From positions 248,001 through 312,000 of the forward strand of contig NZ_LMKH01000034.1 in NCBI RefSeq assembly GCF_001421415.1: DNA of 64,000 bases, in the 5' to 3' direction. The notes under the pieces are model-generated. The model saw only the letters and a list, made by a program, of their open reading frames with translations, was not told the origin of the DNA and searched no databases. The DNA is from Sphingomonas sp. Leaf208. Lineage in GTDB: Bacteria; Pseudomonadota; Alphaproteobacteria; Sphingomonadales; Sphingomonadaceae. Positions within the stretch are counted from its first letter, which is position 1. Each line of letters opens with the position of its first letter. Shown here one piece after another: positions 20,093 to 28,483 of the stretch. The translations under genes were made by a program, and so were the position numbers.

Positions 20093-20674
20093 ATGACCCT
20101 CCGTTTCCTTCTCATACCGGCACTCGCCTTATCCGCGTGCACCGCCTCTGCACCGCCCGCCAAACCGCCGCTCGAAGGCGCGCGGATCGGCGGCGCCTTC
20201 ACGCTGACCGACCAGAACGGGAAGACCGTCACCGAACAGGCGTTCGCAGGCAAATACCGGATCATGTATTTCGGCTACACCTTCTGTCCCGATGTGTGTC
20301 CGACGGATGTCCAGGCGATCGGCGCCGCGGTGAAAAAGCTCGAAGCGAGCGACCCTGCGCTCGCCGCGAAGATCGTGCCGGTGTTCGTGACCGTCGACCC
20401 GGCGCGGGACACCCCCGCGGTGCTCAAGCAGTTCGTCTCTGCCTTTCACCCGCGCATGGTCGGCCTCACCGGCACCGACGCGCAGATCGCGCAGATCAAG
20501 ACCGAATATGCGGTCTATTCGAGCAAGGGCGATGCGTCGCCGGGTGGCGGCTACCTCGTAAACCACTCGCGCCAAGCCTATCTGATGGACCCGGACGGCA
20601 AGCCCCTCGCTTTGCTGCCGCAGGAACAAGGTCCCGACGCAGTGGTGACGGAAATCAAGCGCTGGGCCCGGTGA
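20093..20674 (+). CDS. SCO1/SenC-like copper chaperone lipoprotein
   Basis: A 193-residue thioredoxin-fold protein of the SCO family, which delivers copper to the CuA centre of cytochrome c oxidase or acts as a thiol reductase. Copper ligands are Cys65 and Cys69 in FCPDVCPTD and His158 in VNHSRQAYL. A lipobox ALSAC places the lipid-attached Cys at residue 16, so the protein is membrane-tethered facing the periplasm. The ATG 20093 gives this clean lipoprotein signal. The stop overlaps the next start as GTGA. Confidence 0.93.
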   Translation: MTLRFLLIPALALSACTASAPPAKPPLEGARIGGAFTLTDQNGKTVTEQAFAGKYRIMYFGYTFCPDVCPTDVQAIGAAVKKLEASDPALAAKIVPVFVTVDPARDTPAVLKQFVSAFHPRMVGLTGTDAQIAQIKTEYAVYSSKGDASPGGGYLVNHSRQAYLMDPDGKPLALLPQEQGPDAVVTEIKRWAR

Positions 20675-21105
20675 GCGCGCGCTTCTGGGAAGATACGCCG
20701 ATCGACCAGCTCGACCGCGGCCAGTGGGAAGCGTTGTGCGATGGCTGCGGCAAATGCTGCATCCACAAGCTCGAGGACGAGGATACCGGCGAGCTCGTCG
20801 CGACCAACGTCTCGTGCCGCCTGCTCGACCGGCGCAGCGGGCAATGCTCCGATTACCGCCACCGCCACGCCTATGTCCCCGAATGCGTGCGGTTGACGAC
20901 CGGCAACGTCCGCGGGATCGACTGGCTGCCGTCGACCTGCGCGTACCGCCTGCGCGCGGCCGGCGAGCAATTGCCCGAATGGCATTACCTCGTCTGCGGC
21001 GACCGCGAAGCCGTCCACCGCGCCAAGCAATCGGTGCGCGGCTGGACGATCAGCGAGGACGAGGCCGGCGAGCTCGAATATCACGTGATCGACCGCGAGC
21101 TCTGA
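20671..21105 (+). CDS. YcgN family cysteine-cluster protein (UPF0260)
   Basis: A 144-residue soluble protein starting at GTG 20671, which overlaps the stop of the SCO gene. It carries the family's cysteine pattern: CDGCGKCC at the start, CRLLD..SGQC, PECV, STCAYR and LVCGD. This implies a metal or Fe-S site, but biochemical function is not established. FWEDTPIDQLDRGQWEALCDGCGKCC is highly characteristic of UPF0260. Being coupled to an SCO-type gene, a role in copper or redox homeostasis is conceivable. Confidence 0.9.
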   Translation: MSARFWEDTPIDQLDRGQWEALCDGCGKCCIHKLEDEDTGELVATNVSCRLLDRRSGQCSDYRHRHAYVPECVRLTTGNVRGIDWLPSTCAYRLRAAGEQLPEWHYLVCGDREAVHRAKQSVRGWTISEDEAGELEYHVIDREL

Positions 21106-21120
21106 CCCGGTGATAGCCCG

Positions 21121-21795
21121 ATGATCGAGGGCCTGGAGATCGTCCGTCACCCGCGCGCCCGCCGCGCGCGTCTGTCGATCGATCCCGCGAGCGGCCGCGC
21201 AAGGCTGGTCCTCCCCAAGCGTGCGGCGTTGAAGCAGGCGCTGGCCTGGGCGGAGGACAAGGCCGGCTGGATCGCCGAACAGCGCGCGCTGCTCCCCCAG
21301 CCGCGCCCGTTCGTGCCCGGTGCGGTCCTCACCGTCGCCGACGAGCCGCTGACGATCGAGTGGACCCCCGGAAGTCGCCGAGCCGTGGTTCGCGAGGGCT
21401 CGGTCCTGTCGCTGTCAGGCCCTTCAGAAACGATCGCGCGTCGCGTCGAGGCTTGGCTCAAGCGCACCGCAATCGCCGTGCTGGAAACCGAAACCGCCGA
21501 ATACGCCGCCAAGGCCAAGGTGACCGTCGCGCAGGTCGCGGTCGGCGATGCCAAGGGCCGCTGGGGCAGCTGCGCGTCGAGCGGCATCATCCGCTACAGC
21601 TGGCGGCTGATCCTCGCGCCAAGCTGGGTGCGCCGCGCCACCGTCGCGCACGAAGTCGCGCACCGTGTCCACATGAACCACGCGCCGGTCTTCCACGCGC
21701 TGGTCGAGCAACTTTACGGCGAAGATCCGACACCCGCGCGCGTCTGGCTACGCACGCACGGCGCGGGCCTTCACTGGTTCGGACGCTCTTCCTGA
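21121..21795 (+). CDS. YgjP-like metallopeptidase-domain protein (M48/SprT-like)
   Basis: A 224-residue protein of the YgjP/DUF45 group. The zinc motif His177-Glu178-xx-His181 and a third ligand at His187 occur in VAHEVAHRVHMNHAPVFH. Upstream GRWGSCASSGIIRYSWRLILAP is the other diagnostic block of the family. It has no signal peptide and is probably cytosolic; a protease function is assumed from the motif but unproven. The start follows the YcgN-like gene by 15 bases. The 3' end overlaps the convergent PBP1A gene by 25 bases. Confidence 0.9.
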   Translation: MIEGLEIVRHPRARRARLSIDPASGRARLVLPKRAALKQALAWAEDKAGWIAEQRALLPQPRPFVPGAVLTVADEPLTIEWTPGSRRAVVREGSVLSLSGPSETIARRVEAWLKRTAIAVLETETAEYAAKAKVTVAQVAVGDAKGRWGSCASSGIIRYSWRLILAPSWVRRATVAHEVAHRVHMNHAPVFHALVEQLYGEDPTPARVWLRTHGAGLHWFGRSS

Positions 21796-23945
21796 TCGCT
21801 CTGGAAGCGCTGCGTCTGCACCTGATCGCGCGGCACATCGCGTTGGAGCGGTTGCCGCCCCGCCGGTGACGGCTCACGCCGTTCACGCCCGATAACACGG
21901 TCGATCCAATCCTGGTTCATCTGCTGTTGGGGCGGAGCAGGTGCCACCTCGGGCTGATCCGCATCGGGTCGCGGGATCGTGTCGCCGGTCTGCGCATCGG
22001 TCGGCACCGGCGGCTGGCCCTGCTCGATCGGATTGCCGTCCGCATCGACCGCCATCTGGCCGTTGTCGGGCTGCCCGAAATAGCTCTCCTCGTCGGGTTC
22101 GAGCTGCCACTCGGGCAAGGTGACCTTCGTATCGAACTGCTCGATCGGTCGGTTGGCGGTCGCAGGCTTCATGAACGCGGCCCAGGCCTTGGCCGGCGCG
22201 GTGCCGCCGTGCAGGCCGGCGATCGGCTTGGCATCGTCGCGGCCCATCCACACGCCGGTCGTGATCCCGCTGGAGAAGCCGAGGAACCAGCCGTCCTTCG
22301 ATGCAGTGGTGGTGCCGGTCTTGCCCGCGACCGGCCGACCGATCTGCGCCGCACGCCCGGTGCCGGTGTTGACCGCGGTCTGCAACAGGTCGGTCATTTC
22401 GGCGGCAACATAGGGCGCGACGAGCACATGGCTGCGGTCGACCTCATGCGTGTAGATCGTCTGGCCGTTCGCCGTGACGCGCGTGATCCCGTACGGCGTC
22501 ACCGCGACGCCCTTGCTGGCGACCGAAGCGAACGCGCGCGTCATGTCGATCACGCGAACCTCCGACGTGCCCAGCACCATCGACGGATGGACGTTGACCG
22601 GCGTCGTGATGCCGAACCGCCGCGCCATGTCGGCGACCGTGTTGAAGCCGACCTCCTGGCCCAGCTTGGCGGCGACGGTGTTCAGCGAATAGGCGAACGC
22701 GGTCCGCAACGACACCGCGCCGGAGTTGCGCCGCGAATCGTTGCGTGGGCTCCAGCCGTTGATCGTGACGGGTTCGTCGACGATCGAGTCCTCCGGCTTG
22801 TGGCCTGCCTCAAGCGCGGCGAGGTATACGAATAGCTTGAACGACGAGCCCGGCTGGCGGACCGCCTGCGTCGCGCGGTTGTAGATCGACGAGACGTAAT
22901 CCTTGCCGCCGACCATCGCGCGCACTTCGCCGCCACGATCGAGCGCAACCAGCGCACCCTGCGCTCCGGGAGGTGCGTTGGCGCGGATCGCATCGTCCGC
23001 CTGGCGCTGCATCGTCAAGTCGAGCGTCGTCCAGACTTCGAGCGGTTCGGTCGTCTCGTCGATCAGCGTATCGAGCTGCGGCAGCGCCCAGTCGGTGAAA
23101 TACCGGACGCTGTTCTGCTTGGGCTCGGGCGCGAGTTTCAGCCCGGATACGTCCGCATCGGAAGCCTCCGACGCGGTGATCGCGCCGGTTTCCTGCATCG
23201 TCTCCAGCACGACACCGGCACGGCCCATCGCCGCCTCGGCATCGGCGGTCGGCGAGTAATTGGACGGCGCCTTGACCAGGCCGGCGATGACCGCGGCCTC
23301 GGCAAGGCTCAGATGATCCGCGCCGTGGCCAAAGAACTTCCGGCTCGCGGCATCAATCCCGTAGGCGCCGCCACCATAATAGACCTTGTTCAGATAGAGT
23401 TCGAGGATCTGGTCCTTCGAAAACTTCCATTCGAGCGCGAACGCCAGGATGCCCTCGCGGAATTTACGCCCGAATTTCTTCTGGTTGTTGAGGAAGACGG
23501 TACGCGCCAGCTGCTGCGTGATCGTCGAGCCGCCTTGCGTCCAGTGGCCGCGATCGAACCGCACCTTCACGGAGCGCGCGATGCCGACCGGGTCGACGCC
23601 GATATGCGAGCGGAAGCGGCGATCCTCGACCGAGACGGTCGCGTCGCGCATCGCCTTGGGGATCTGTCCGTATGGCAGCCACTCGCCGAAGCTCGGCCCC
23701 ATCGACACGATCACGGTGCCGTCGGCGGCATGGACTCGGATCATCTGGCCGTTGGGCGACGACTTCAGGCTGTCGAAACTCGGCAATTGCGACATCGCGA
23801 TATAGACCGCGATCGCCAGCGCACCGAGCGCGAGCACGCCGATCCCGACGCAGAGCTGCAGGAAGACGACCAGCCGTCGCCGCCAGCGTGACGCCGGCGG
23901 AGTTGGGGGCCGACGGGACGGGGAAGCAGAACGCGTACGGGCCAT
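21771..23945 (-). CDS. Class A penicillin-binding protein, PBP1A type
   Basis: A 724-residue bifunctional peptidoglycan glycosyltransferase/transpeptidase. It has a short basic tail, one TM helix (about 23-48) and a GT51 domain (about 55-235) with EDRRFRSHIGVDP, QGGSTITQQLAR and KDQILELYLNKVYYG. The transpeptidase domain (about 300-560) has catalytic Ser367 in SSFK, the SLN motif and KTG near 541. A long Pro/Gln-rich tail (610-724) is predicted disordered. ATG 23945 is preferred over a GTG three codons upstream. The tail's final codons overlap the convergent metallopeptidase gene. Confidence 0.95.
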   Translation of the reverse strand: MARTRSASPSRRPPTPPASRWRRRLVVFLQLCVGIGVLALGALAIAVYIAMSQLPSFDSLKSSPNGQMIRVHAADGTVIVSMGPSFGEWLPYGQIPKAMRDATVSVEDRRFRSHIGVDPVGIARSVKVRFDRGHWTQGGSTITQQLARTVFLNNQKKFGRKFREGILAFALEWKFSKDQILELYLNKVYYGGGAYGIDAASRKFFGHGADHLSLAEAAVIAGLVKAPSNYSPTADAEAAMGRAGVVLETMQETGAITASEASDADVSGLKLAPEPKQNSVRYFTDWALPQLDTLIDETTEPLEVWTTLDLTMQRQADDAIRANAPPGAQGALVALDRGGEVRAMVGGKDYVSSIYNRATQAVRQPGSSFKLFVYLAALEAGHKPEDSIVDEPVTINGWSPRNDSRRNSGAVSLRTAFAYSLNTVAAKLGQEVGFNTVADMARRFGITTPVNVHPSMVLGTSEVRVIDMTRAFASVASKGVAVTPYGITRVTANGQTIYTHEVDRSHVLVAPYVAAEMTDLLQTAVNTGTGRAAQIGRPVAGKTGTTTASKDGWFLGFSSGITTGVWMGRDDAKPIAGLHGGTAPAKAWAAFMKPATANRPIEQFDTKVTLPEWQLEPDEESYFGQPDNGQMAVDADGNPIEQGQPPVPTDAQTGDTIPRPDADQPEVAPAPPQQQMNQDWIDRVIGRERREPSPAGRQPLQRDVPRDQVQTQRFQSDQEERPNQ

Positions 23946-23990
23946 GTAACCCACAGAATTACGCGCTAAGCCCCCGCCCTACAAGCGACA

Positions 23991-24407
23991 TCAGGCCGCG
24001 ACGTTCGCTTTGCGCGGCCGGAATTCGAGCGAGAGCGAATTCATGCAATAGCGCTGCCCGGTCGGCGGCGGGCCGTCCGGGAAGACGTGGCCCATATGGC
24101 TGTCGCAGCGCGCGCACCGCGTCTCGATGCGGGTCATGCCGTGGCTGCGATCGGCGTGATCGGTGACCGCGTCGGGGCCGATCGGCTGCGTGAAGCTCGG
24201 CCAGCCCGACCCGGAATCATATTTGTCCGCGCTGTCGAACAGCTCGTTGCTGCACGCGGCACACCGGTAGATCCCGTCGGCCTTGTTGTCGTTCAGCACG
24301 CCCGCAAAGGCGCGCTCGGTGCCGCCCTCGCGCAGCACATGATATTGTTCGGCGGTTAGCCGCTTGCGCCATTCGGCCTCGGAAAGATTGAGCTGGTCCA
24401 TGGACAT
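23991..24407 (-). CDS. msrB: Peptide-methionine (R)-S-oxide reductase
   Basis: A 138-residue repair enzyme reducing methionine R-sulfoxide. Structural zinc cysteines are Cys49/Cys52 and Cys98/Cys101. The catalytic Cys121 lies in GQRYCMNSLSLEF. YHVLREGGTERAF and SGSGWPSFTQP are family hallmarks. ATG 24407 or 24401 could be the start. Without a signal peptide it is cytosolic. Confidence 0.96.
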   Translation of the reverse strand: MSMDQLNLSEAEWRKRLTAEQYHVLREGGTERAFAGVLNDNKADGIYRCAACSNELFDSADKYDSGSGWPSFTQPIGPDAVTDHADRSHGMTRIETRCARCDSHMGHVFPDGPPPTGQRYCMNSLSLEFRPRKANVAA

Positions 24408-24445
24408 GCATCTCGTGCTGGCGGGTCGTACTGGCGGGACGGTTT

Positions 24446-25534
24446 TCAAGACTGCCCCAATCTGGTTGCACTGGCGATGACCTGGATCAGTGCGGGGCGC
24501 AGGAAAGGAAGCAGCCACGCGGCGCGCTCGCTCTCGGCGATGTGGCGGACGATGCCGGCGATGCCGATCGGGCGAGCCAGGCGGCTAGCGAAATCCTCCT
24601 GCCATGACGCTGCGGCAGCGGGGCCGCCTTTTTCGTAGGCGCGTGCGGCCGCGACTCCGCTGGCCAGCGCGATGCCCATGCCTTCGCCGGCGAGCGACGG
24701 GATCACGCCAGCCTGGTCGCCGAGTCGGAAGAGTGCGTCGGCGCCGGTGCGTTGACGCCAGCCATAGGGGACGTTGGCGATCGCATCGATCGAGGCGCTC
24801 GGGTCGATCAGCGCGACCCATTCGCCGAGCGCGGGCATCTCTTGACCGAGGGCTTCGAGCAATTGCGCGGGGGAACCTGCCGCCTGAAGCCGTGAGCGAT
24901 GAACCGCCATGCACAGGTTCGCGGTGCCGTCCTCCTGCATCGCCAGGCCGGCATAGCCGCGATCGAACAGATGAAGCTCGATGCCGCCGGCGAGCGATTT
25001 GCTAAGTGCAGGCGAGGGGGCGATCCGAACGCGGATACCCAGCGTCGGGTCGGCACCGCGCGCGTCCTCGGGGCGCGCCATCCCGCGAACGTCGTGCTTG
25101 CCGCTCGCGAGGAAGAGCGCGTCGGTCGCGATCGTCGCACCGTCCGCGAGCCGTGCGCTCGTCCCATCGATCTCCCGCACGGTGACGCCACGTTCGACCG
25201 GCGTACCCAGCCGTTCGGCTTCGTCCAGCATTACCGTATCGAGACGATGACGCGTAACCGAGACCGCCGGATGGGGCAGGGCGGCCTCCGCGCGGCGATT
25301 GCCCGCAAAGATGCGGGCACGCGTCACGCGATCGGGGTTGAGCATGTCGGGATCGATCCCGAGCCCGGCCAGCGTCTCCAGCGTCCGCCAGCTCAGGAAT
25401 CCGCCGCAGATCGCATCACCGGTTTCGCGCGATCGCTCGACGAGCAAATGCGGTAGGCCGGCACGCGCCAACCCGATCGCGGTCGCGGCACCGGCGAGCC
25501 CGCCGCCGACGATCAGCGCAGGCGTTCGACGCAT
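24446..25534 (-). CDS. FAD-dependent oxidoreductase of a type III polyketide operon
   Basis: A 362-residue flavoprotein with the N-terminal FAD-binding motif VGGGLAGAATAIGLARAG (9-26), an acidic end of strand two (VER), and the second FAD motif FRLGDQAGVIPSLAGEGMGIALASG near 270-294. It resembles geranylgeranyl-reductase and aromatic-hydroxylase-like flavoproteins. It is third in a tight operon after a type III PKS and a methyltransferase (22-base overlap). In the Streptomyces srsABC operon the equivalent flavoprotein hydroxylates an alkylresorcinol to a quinol. An analogous tailoring role is inferred here; simple reduction is an alternative. Confidence 0.85.
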   Translation of the reverse strand: MRRTPALIVGGGLAGAATAIGLARAGLPHLLVERSRETGDAICGGFLSWRTLETLAGLGIDPDMLNPDRVTRARIFAGNRRAEAALPHPAVSVTRHRLDTVMLDEAERLGTPVERGVTVREIDGTSARLADGATIATDALFLASGKHDVRGMARPEDARGADPTLGIRVRIAPSPALSKSLAGGIELHLFDRGYAGLAMQEDGTANLCMAVHRSRLQAAGSPAQLLEALGQEMPALGEWVALIDPSASIDAIANVPYGWRQRTGADALFRLGDQAGVIPSLAGEGMGIALASGVAAARAYEKGGPAAAASWQEDFASRLARPIGIAGIVRHIAESERAAWLLPFLRPALIQVIASATRLGQS

Positions 25535-26193
25535 AACCGGAACGGGAAGACGCGGCGGACCTTCGCCTCGGTGATGCCGGCCTCGGCGAGCAGCGGCGGC
25601 CATTCGTCGGGGCGATAGCTGCGCGCGATCGACAGCGTCCCGTCGTGCCGGACGATCGGGTGCCAGCGTGCGATCGTTGCAAGCACGGGGAAACCCCAGT
25701 GCGCAAACCCGTGCCGGTGGAGGTCGTTGACGAACCACCCCGCGCTTGCATGTCCTTCCATAAAGCGGAGGAATGCGATCAGCTGGTCGTGGCTCATGTG
25801 ATGCGCGACGAGGCTGCTGACGATCACGTCCCACGGCTCATGGGCAAGGTCGGCATAGTCGCCCGTGACATAGCGGATCGCCCCGCCATGCGCCCGTGCC
25901 GCCTGTTCGCTGCGAGGGTTGAGATCGACCCCGACCAGCTCCACGTCGAGACCCTTTGCCTTCGCCCAACGCGCGATCCGCCGCAGCATGTCGCCATCGC
26001 CGAACCCGACGTCGAGCAACCGGAAGCTTTTTCGCCCCGCGGTCGCCCTCGCGAGAAAGTCGAGCGTCGGGCGACGCGCCATCGTCACCGTGTTGACCGT
26101 CGCGAGATCGCCGACGACGTCGGCATAGGTCGCCGCGTCGAGGTCGTCGGCGTCCATCAGCTCTTCGGCCTGGCTGCGGACCGCGAGGCTCAT
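25513..26193 (-). CDS. SAM-dependent methyltransferase of the polyketide operon
   Basis: A 226-residue class I methyltransferase. Motif I is LLDVGFGDGDML (59-70), followed by VELVGVDLNPRS and WDVIVSSLVAHHMSHDQLIAFLRFM. The shape resembles UbiE/COQ5-like enzymes acting on small aromatic molecules. It overlaps the PKS gene by 4 bases (ATGA) and the FAD-enzyme gene by 22, so all three are co-translated. By analogy to srsB, it probably O- or C-methylates the polyketide product. Confidence 0.88.
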   Translation of the reverse strand: MSLAVRSQAEELMDADDLDAATYADVVGDLATVNTVTMARRPTLDFLARATAGRKSFRLLDVGFGDGDMLRRIARWAKAKGLDVELVGVDLNPRSEQAARAHGGAIRYVTGDYADLAHEPWDVIVSSLVAHHMSHDQLIAFLRFMEGHASAGWFVNDLHRHGFAHWGFPVLATIARWHPIVRHDGTLSIARSYRPDEWPPLLAEAGITEAKVRRVFPFRLCVERLR

Positions 26194-27254
26194 GCCGCGC
26201 TCCGGAACCCGAAGCCCTCCGCCGCCAGCCCCGGCCCGAACGCGAGCGCCACGCCGTGCGCGACCGGCGGGCCTGCGAGCAATCGCTCAAGCACGAACAT
26301 CAGCGTCGCCGACGACATGTTGCCGTTGTCCGCCAGCACCTGCCGCGACGCCGCCAACGCCTCGGGGTTCAGATGCATCGCATGCTCGACCGCATCAAGG
26401 ATCGATCGCCCGCCGGCATGGACCGCCCAGCCATCGATCGATTCGGGCGGCCGACCCGCACTCACGATCGCACGGAAATCCTCGTCGGACAGCGCGGCGG
26501 CGATCCGTCCCGGCACTTCGCCCGACAAATGCATCGCAAAGCCCGCATCCGTGACGTCCCAGCGGATCAGCGTCTCGCTATCCGGCAGCGACGCGGCGAA
26601 CGGCGCTTCAAGCGCGAACCCGGTCGCATCCGCCGTTACCAGCGCCGCCGCAGCCCCATCGCCGAACTGCAGCATCGCTAGCAATGCCTCGATGTCGTTG
26701 GCCGGTTGCAGGTGCAGCGTGGACAGCTCCACGGTGACGACCAGCACGCGCGCGTCGGGCTCGGAGCGAACGATATGCCGCGCACTCCGCAACGCGACGA
26801 TCGCGGCGTAACAGCCCATGAAACCGATCAGCAGCCGCTCGACGCTCGACGATAGGCCAAGCCGGCGCGCGATGATCTGGTCGATCCCCGGCGCGACGAA
26901 CCCGGTACAGCTCGCCACGACCAGATGCGTGATGCCCTCGACCGCGACCTTCGCGCGCAACGCCTCGATCGCGCGGATCGCGAGGTCGGGCGCATGCTCG
27001 GCATACAGCACCATCCTCTCGGCCGTCCCCGGATGCGGCTCGGCGGCGTAGAAGCCGGCGTCGTCGACCGGCGAGCCACCCCCCGCGGTCGGCGGCAATA
27101 CCGACCAGCGATGGCCGATCCCCGACCGCGACGCCATCCGGTCGAAGACGCGTTCGGCACGCGCATCGACCCGCGTTCGCGCCCAGGCAATGAACGCCGC
27201 GTGGATATCGTGACCGGGAACGGCGGACCCTACGGCATTGAGATAAGCGGACAC
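26190..27254 (-). CDS. Type III polyketide synthase (chalcone/stilbene synthase-like)
   Basis: A 354-residue ketosynthase homodimer type that extends an acyl-CoA starter with malonyl-CoA. The triad is visible at Cys148 (GFMGCYAA), His279 (WAVHAGG) and Asn312 (NGNMSSATLMF). GFVAPG and FGDGAAAALV are also typical. Start: GTG 27254 is chosen because AGGAAAGGG lies 4 bases before it; an ATG eleven codons upstream lacks such a site. First gene of a PKS-methyltransferase-FAD enzyme operon. The closest functional analogues are alkylresorcinol, alkylpyrone and phenolic-lipid synthases of other bacteria, but starter and product cannot be read from sequence. Confidence 0.92.
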   Translation of the reverse strand: MSAYLNAVGSAVPGHDIHAAFIAWARTRVDARAERVFDRMASRSGIGHRWSVLPPTAGGGSPVDDAGFYAAEPHPGTAERMVLYAEHAPDLAIRAIEALRAKVAVEGITHLVVASCTGFVAPGIDQIIARRLGLSSSVERLLIGFMGCYAAIVALRSARHIVRSEPDARVLVVTVELSTLHLQPANDIEALLAMLQFGDGAAAALVTADATGFALEAPFAASLPDSETLIRWDVTDAGFAMHLSGEVPGRIAAALSDEDFRAIVSAGRPPESIDGWAVHAGGRSILDAVEHAMHLNPEALAASRQVLADNGNMSSATLMFVLERLLAGPPVAHGVALAFGPGLAAEGFGFRSAA

Positions 27255-27722
27255 GATACCCTTTCCTGCGATCGACGCCCAACGCATGGCACGTTCGATC
27301 GGACTATGGGACGCACGCTATATCTGTTCGTCGCAAATCGGTTTCGCGTCTGAAGCGATATGTTGGCCGTAAAGCATCCTCAACCCCAACTTGCGCGTTG
27401 CTATAAATATACCGGTTCGTGGTTCTCATCCAAACCCAAAATGAACGGCTGGCGAGCTTATAAGACCCATAACGATTTGATTAATATAAAATAAGTTTGA
27501 ATATCATACCTAGATATAGTTCTATTTGTTGACGTGCGTTTCCGCATTTAACAAATCGGCAGGACGGCGCTGAAGTTTTAGCGTTTAGTTCGAAGGTCGG
27601 GGTATCTCAGCCCTTATCTGGGATGGTCGAGGATTGACGTGCGATAGCAGCGACAGGCTGCGGGCATGGCGGTTCCGATCGGGGGTCGATGGTAACGGGT
27701 CGATGGCAATGGGGAGCCTTTG
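27255..27722. other. AT-rich divergent control region between the PKS operon and the regulator
   Basis: No gene is seen in 468 bases. About 27395-27560 is strikingly AT-rich compared with the rest of the window. On the minus strand CCTCAA/GCGATA (27378-27383 and 27355-27360, 17-base spacer) could be a promoter for the PKS operon. On the plus strand TTGATT at 27477 followed 17 bases later by AATATC could serve the regulator. Both matches are weak. Low GC at this position is typical of horizontally acquired or silenced control regions. Confidence 0.5.
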
Positions 27723-28184
27723 GTGAAAAACGAAACCGTCGTGGAATTGATCAAGGATCTGACTGCAAAATTGTCGGCCGTCGCCGAAGAATTCAACGGA
27801 CGGGTCGCCAAGGCCGCGGAACCGGTGCCGGCTGGGAACGAACCGAATGATGCCGCGCTCGTCGAGCATGCGAATGCGGTGCTCGAACAACGGCGATTGC
27901 GGCGGCAGTTCCTGCCCGGCGAACTGTTCCATGAACCGGCCTGGGATATGCTTCTCGCACTGTTCGCATCGCGCGACGATCGTATGCCGATGAACATCAA
28001 GGCGCTGGTCAGCATGTCCGACGCGCCTGTCACCACATCGCAGCGCTGGATCGAACATCTCCACAAACTGAAACTGATCGACCGCGTCACCGACCCGACC
28101 GATCGGCGCCGCGTCGAGATATCGCTGAGCTATACCGGAGACCAGCAGATGAAGGCTTATCTGCGCGCGCTTCTTCGCGACTAG
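27723..28184 (+). CDS. MarR-like winged-helix regulator
   Basis: A 153-residue protein with an N-terminal helical region (1-65) and a C-terminal winged helix (70-150). The latter shows MPMNIKALVSMSDAPVTTSQRWIEHLHKLKLIDRVTDPTDRRRVEISLSYTG, in the MarR style where DPTDRRR forms the wing. The N-terminal half is unlike classic MarR. GTG 27723 is chosen since GGGGAG ends 6 bases before it; TTG 27720 is the alternative. It lies between the PKS operon and the exported-protein cluster, reading toward the latter, with its own terminator downstream. It may regulate either side. Confidence 0.75.
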   Translation: MKNETVVELIKDLTAKLSAVAEEFNGRVAKAAEPVPAGNEPNDAALVEHANAVLEQRRLRRQFLPGELFHEPAWDMLLALFASRDDRMPMNIKALVSMSDAPVTTSQRWIEHLHKLKLIDRVTDPTDRRRVEISLSYTGDQQMKAYLRALLRD

Positions 28185-28207
28185 CTCGATCACTACGCCT
28201 GTCACGG

Positions 28208-28255
28208 CCGGCCATGACGCGTCTTCTCAAGGGACGTCGTCTGGCCGGTCTTTTT
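28208..28255 (+). terminator. Rho-independent-like terminator after the regulator
   Basis: CCGGCCA (28208-28214) pairs with TGGCCGG (28242-28248), with further partial pairing of TGACG and CGTCG inside, and TCTTTTT follows directly. It lies 24 bases after the regulator stop and separates it from the exported-protein cluster. Confidence 0.75.
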
Positions 28256-28379
28256 GCGTCTGGACGGTATCTGCGTAAATAAAGCCACTACGGTTCTGTA
28301 TTTATCAACAATAGAACGGCAATGACGAAAGATGCCGTTTTGCTGTGTGATTTAACAAACGTTTATCTGAAAACGGATG

Positions 28380-28435
28380 TTGTCACATTAACTATCATAG
28401 TTTGGCTTTATGATCCCATTATGATTTCGTAGTAT
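28380..28435 (+). promoter_or_regulatory. AT-rich leader with repeated ATCATA/TATGAT half-sites
   Basis: ATCATA at 28395 is followed by TATGAT at 28409 and 28420, giving an inverted then direct arrangement that could be an operator. TTGTCA at 28380 could be a -35, but no good -10 follows at proper spacing. It lies about 60-100 bases before the first gene of the exported cluster. Confidence 0.35.
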
Positions 28436-28483
28436 TTGATTAAGTGGCTTCGGACAATTTGTTCCCGATCGAAGGGAAGAAAA

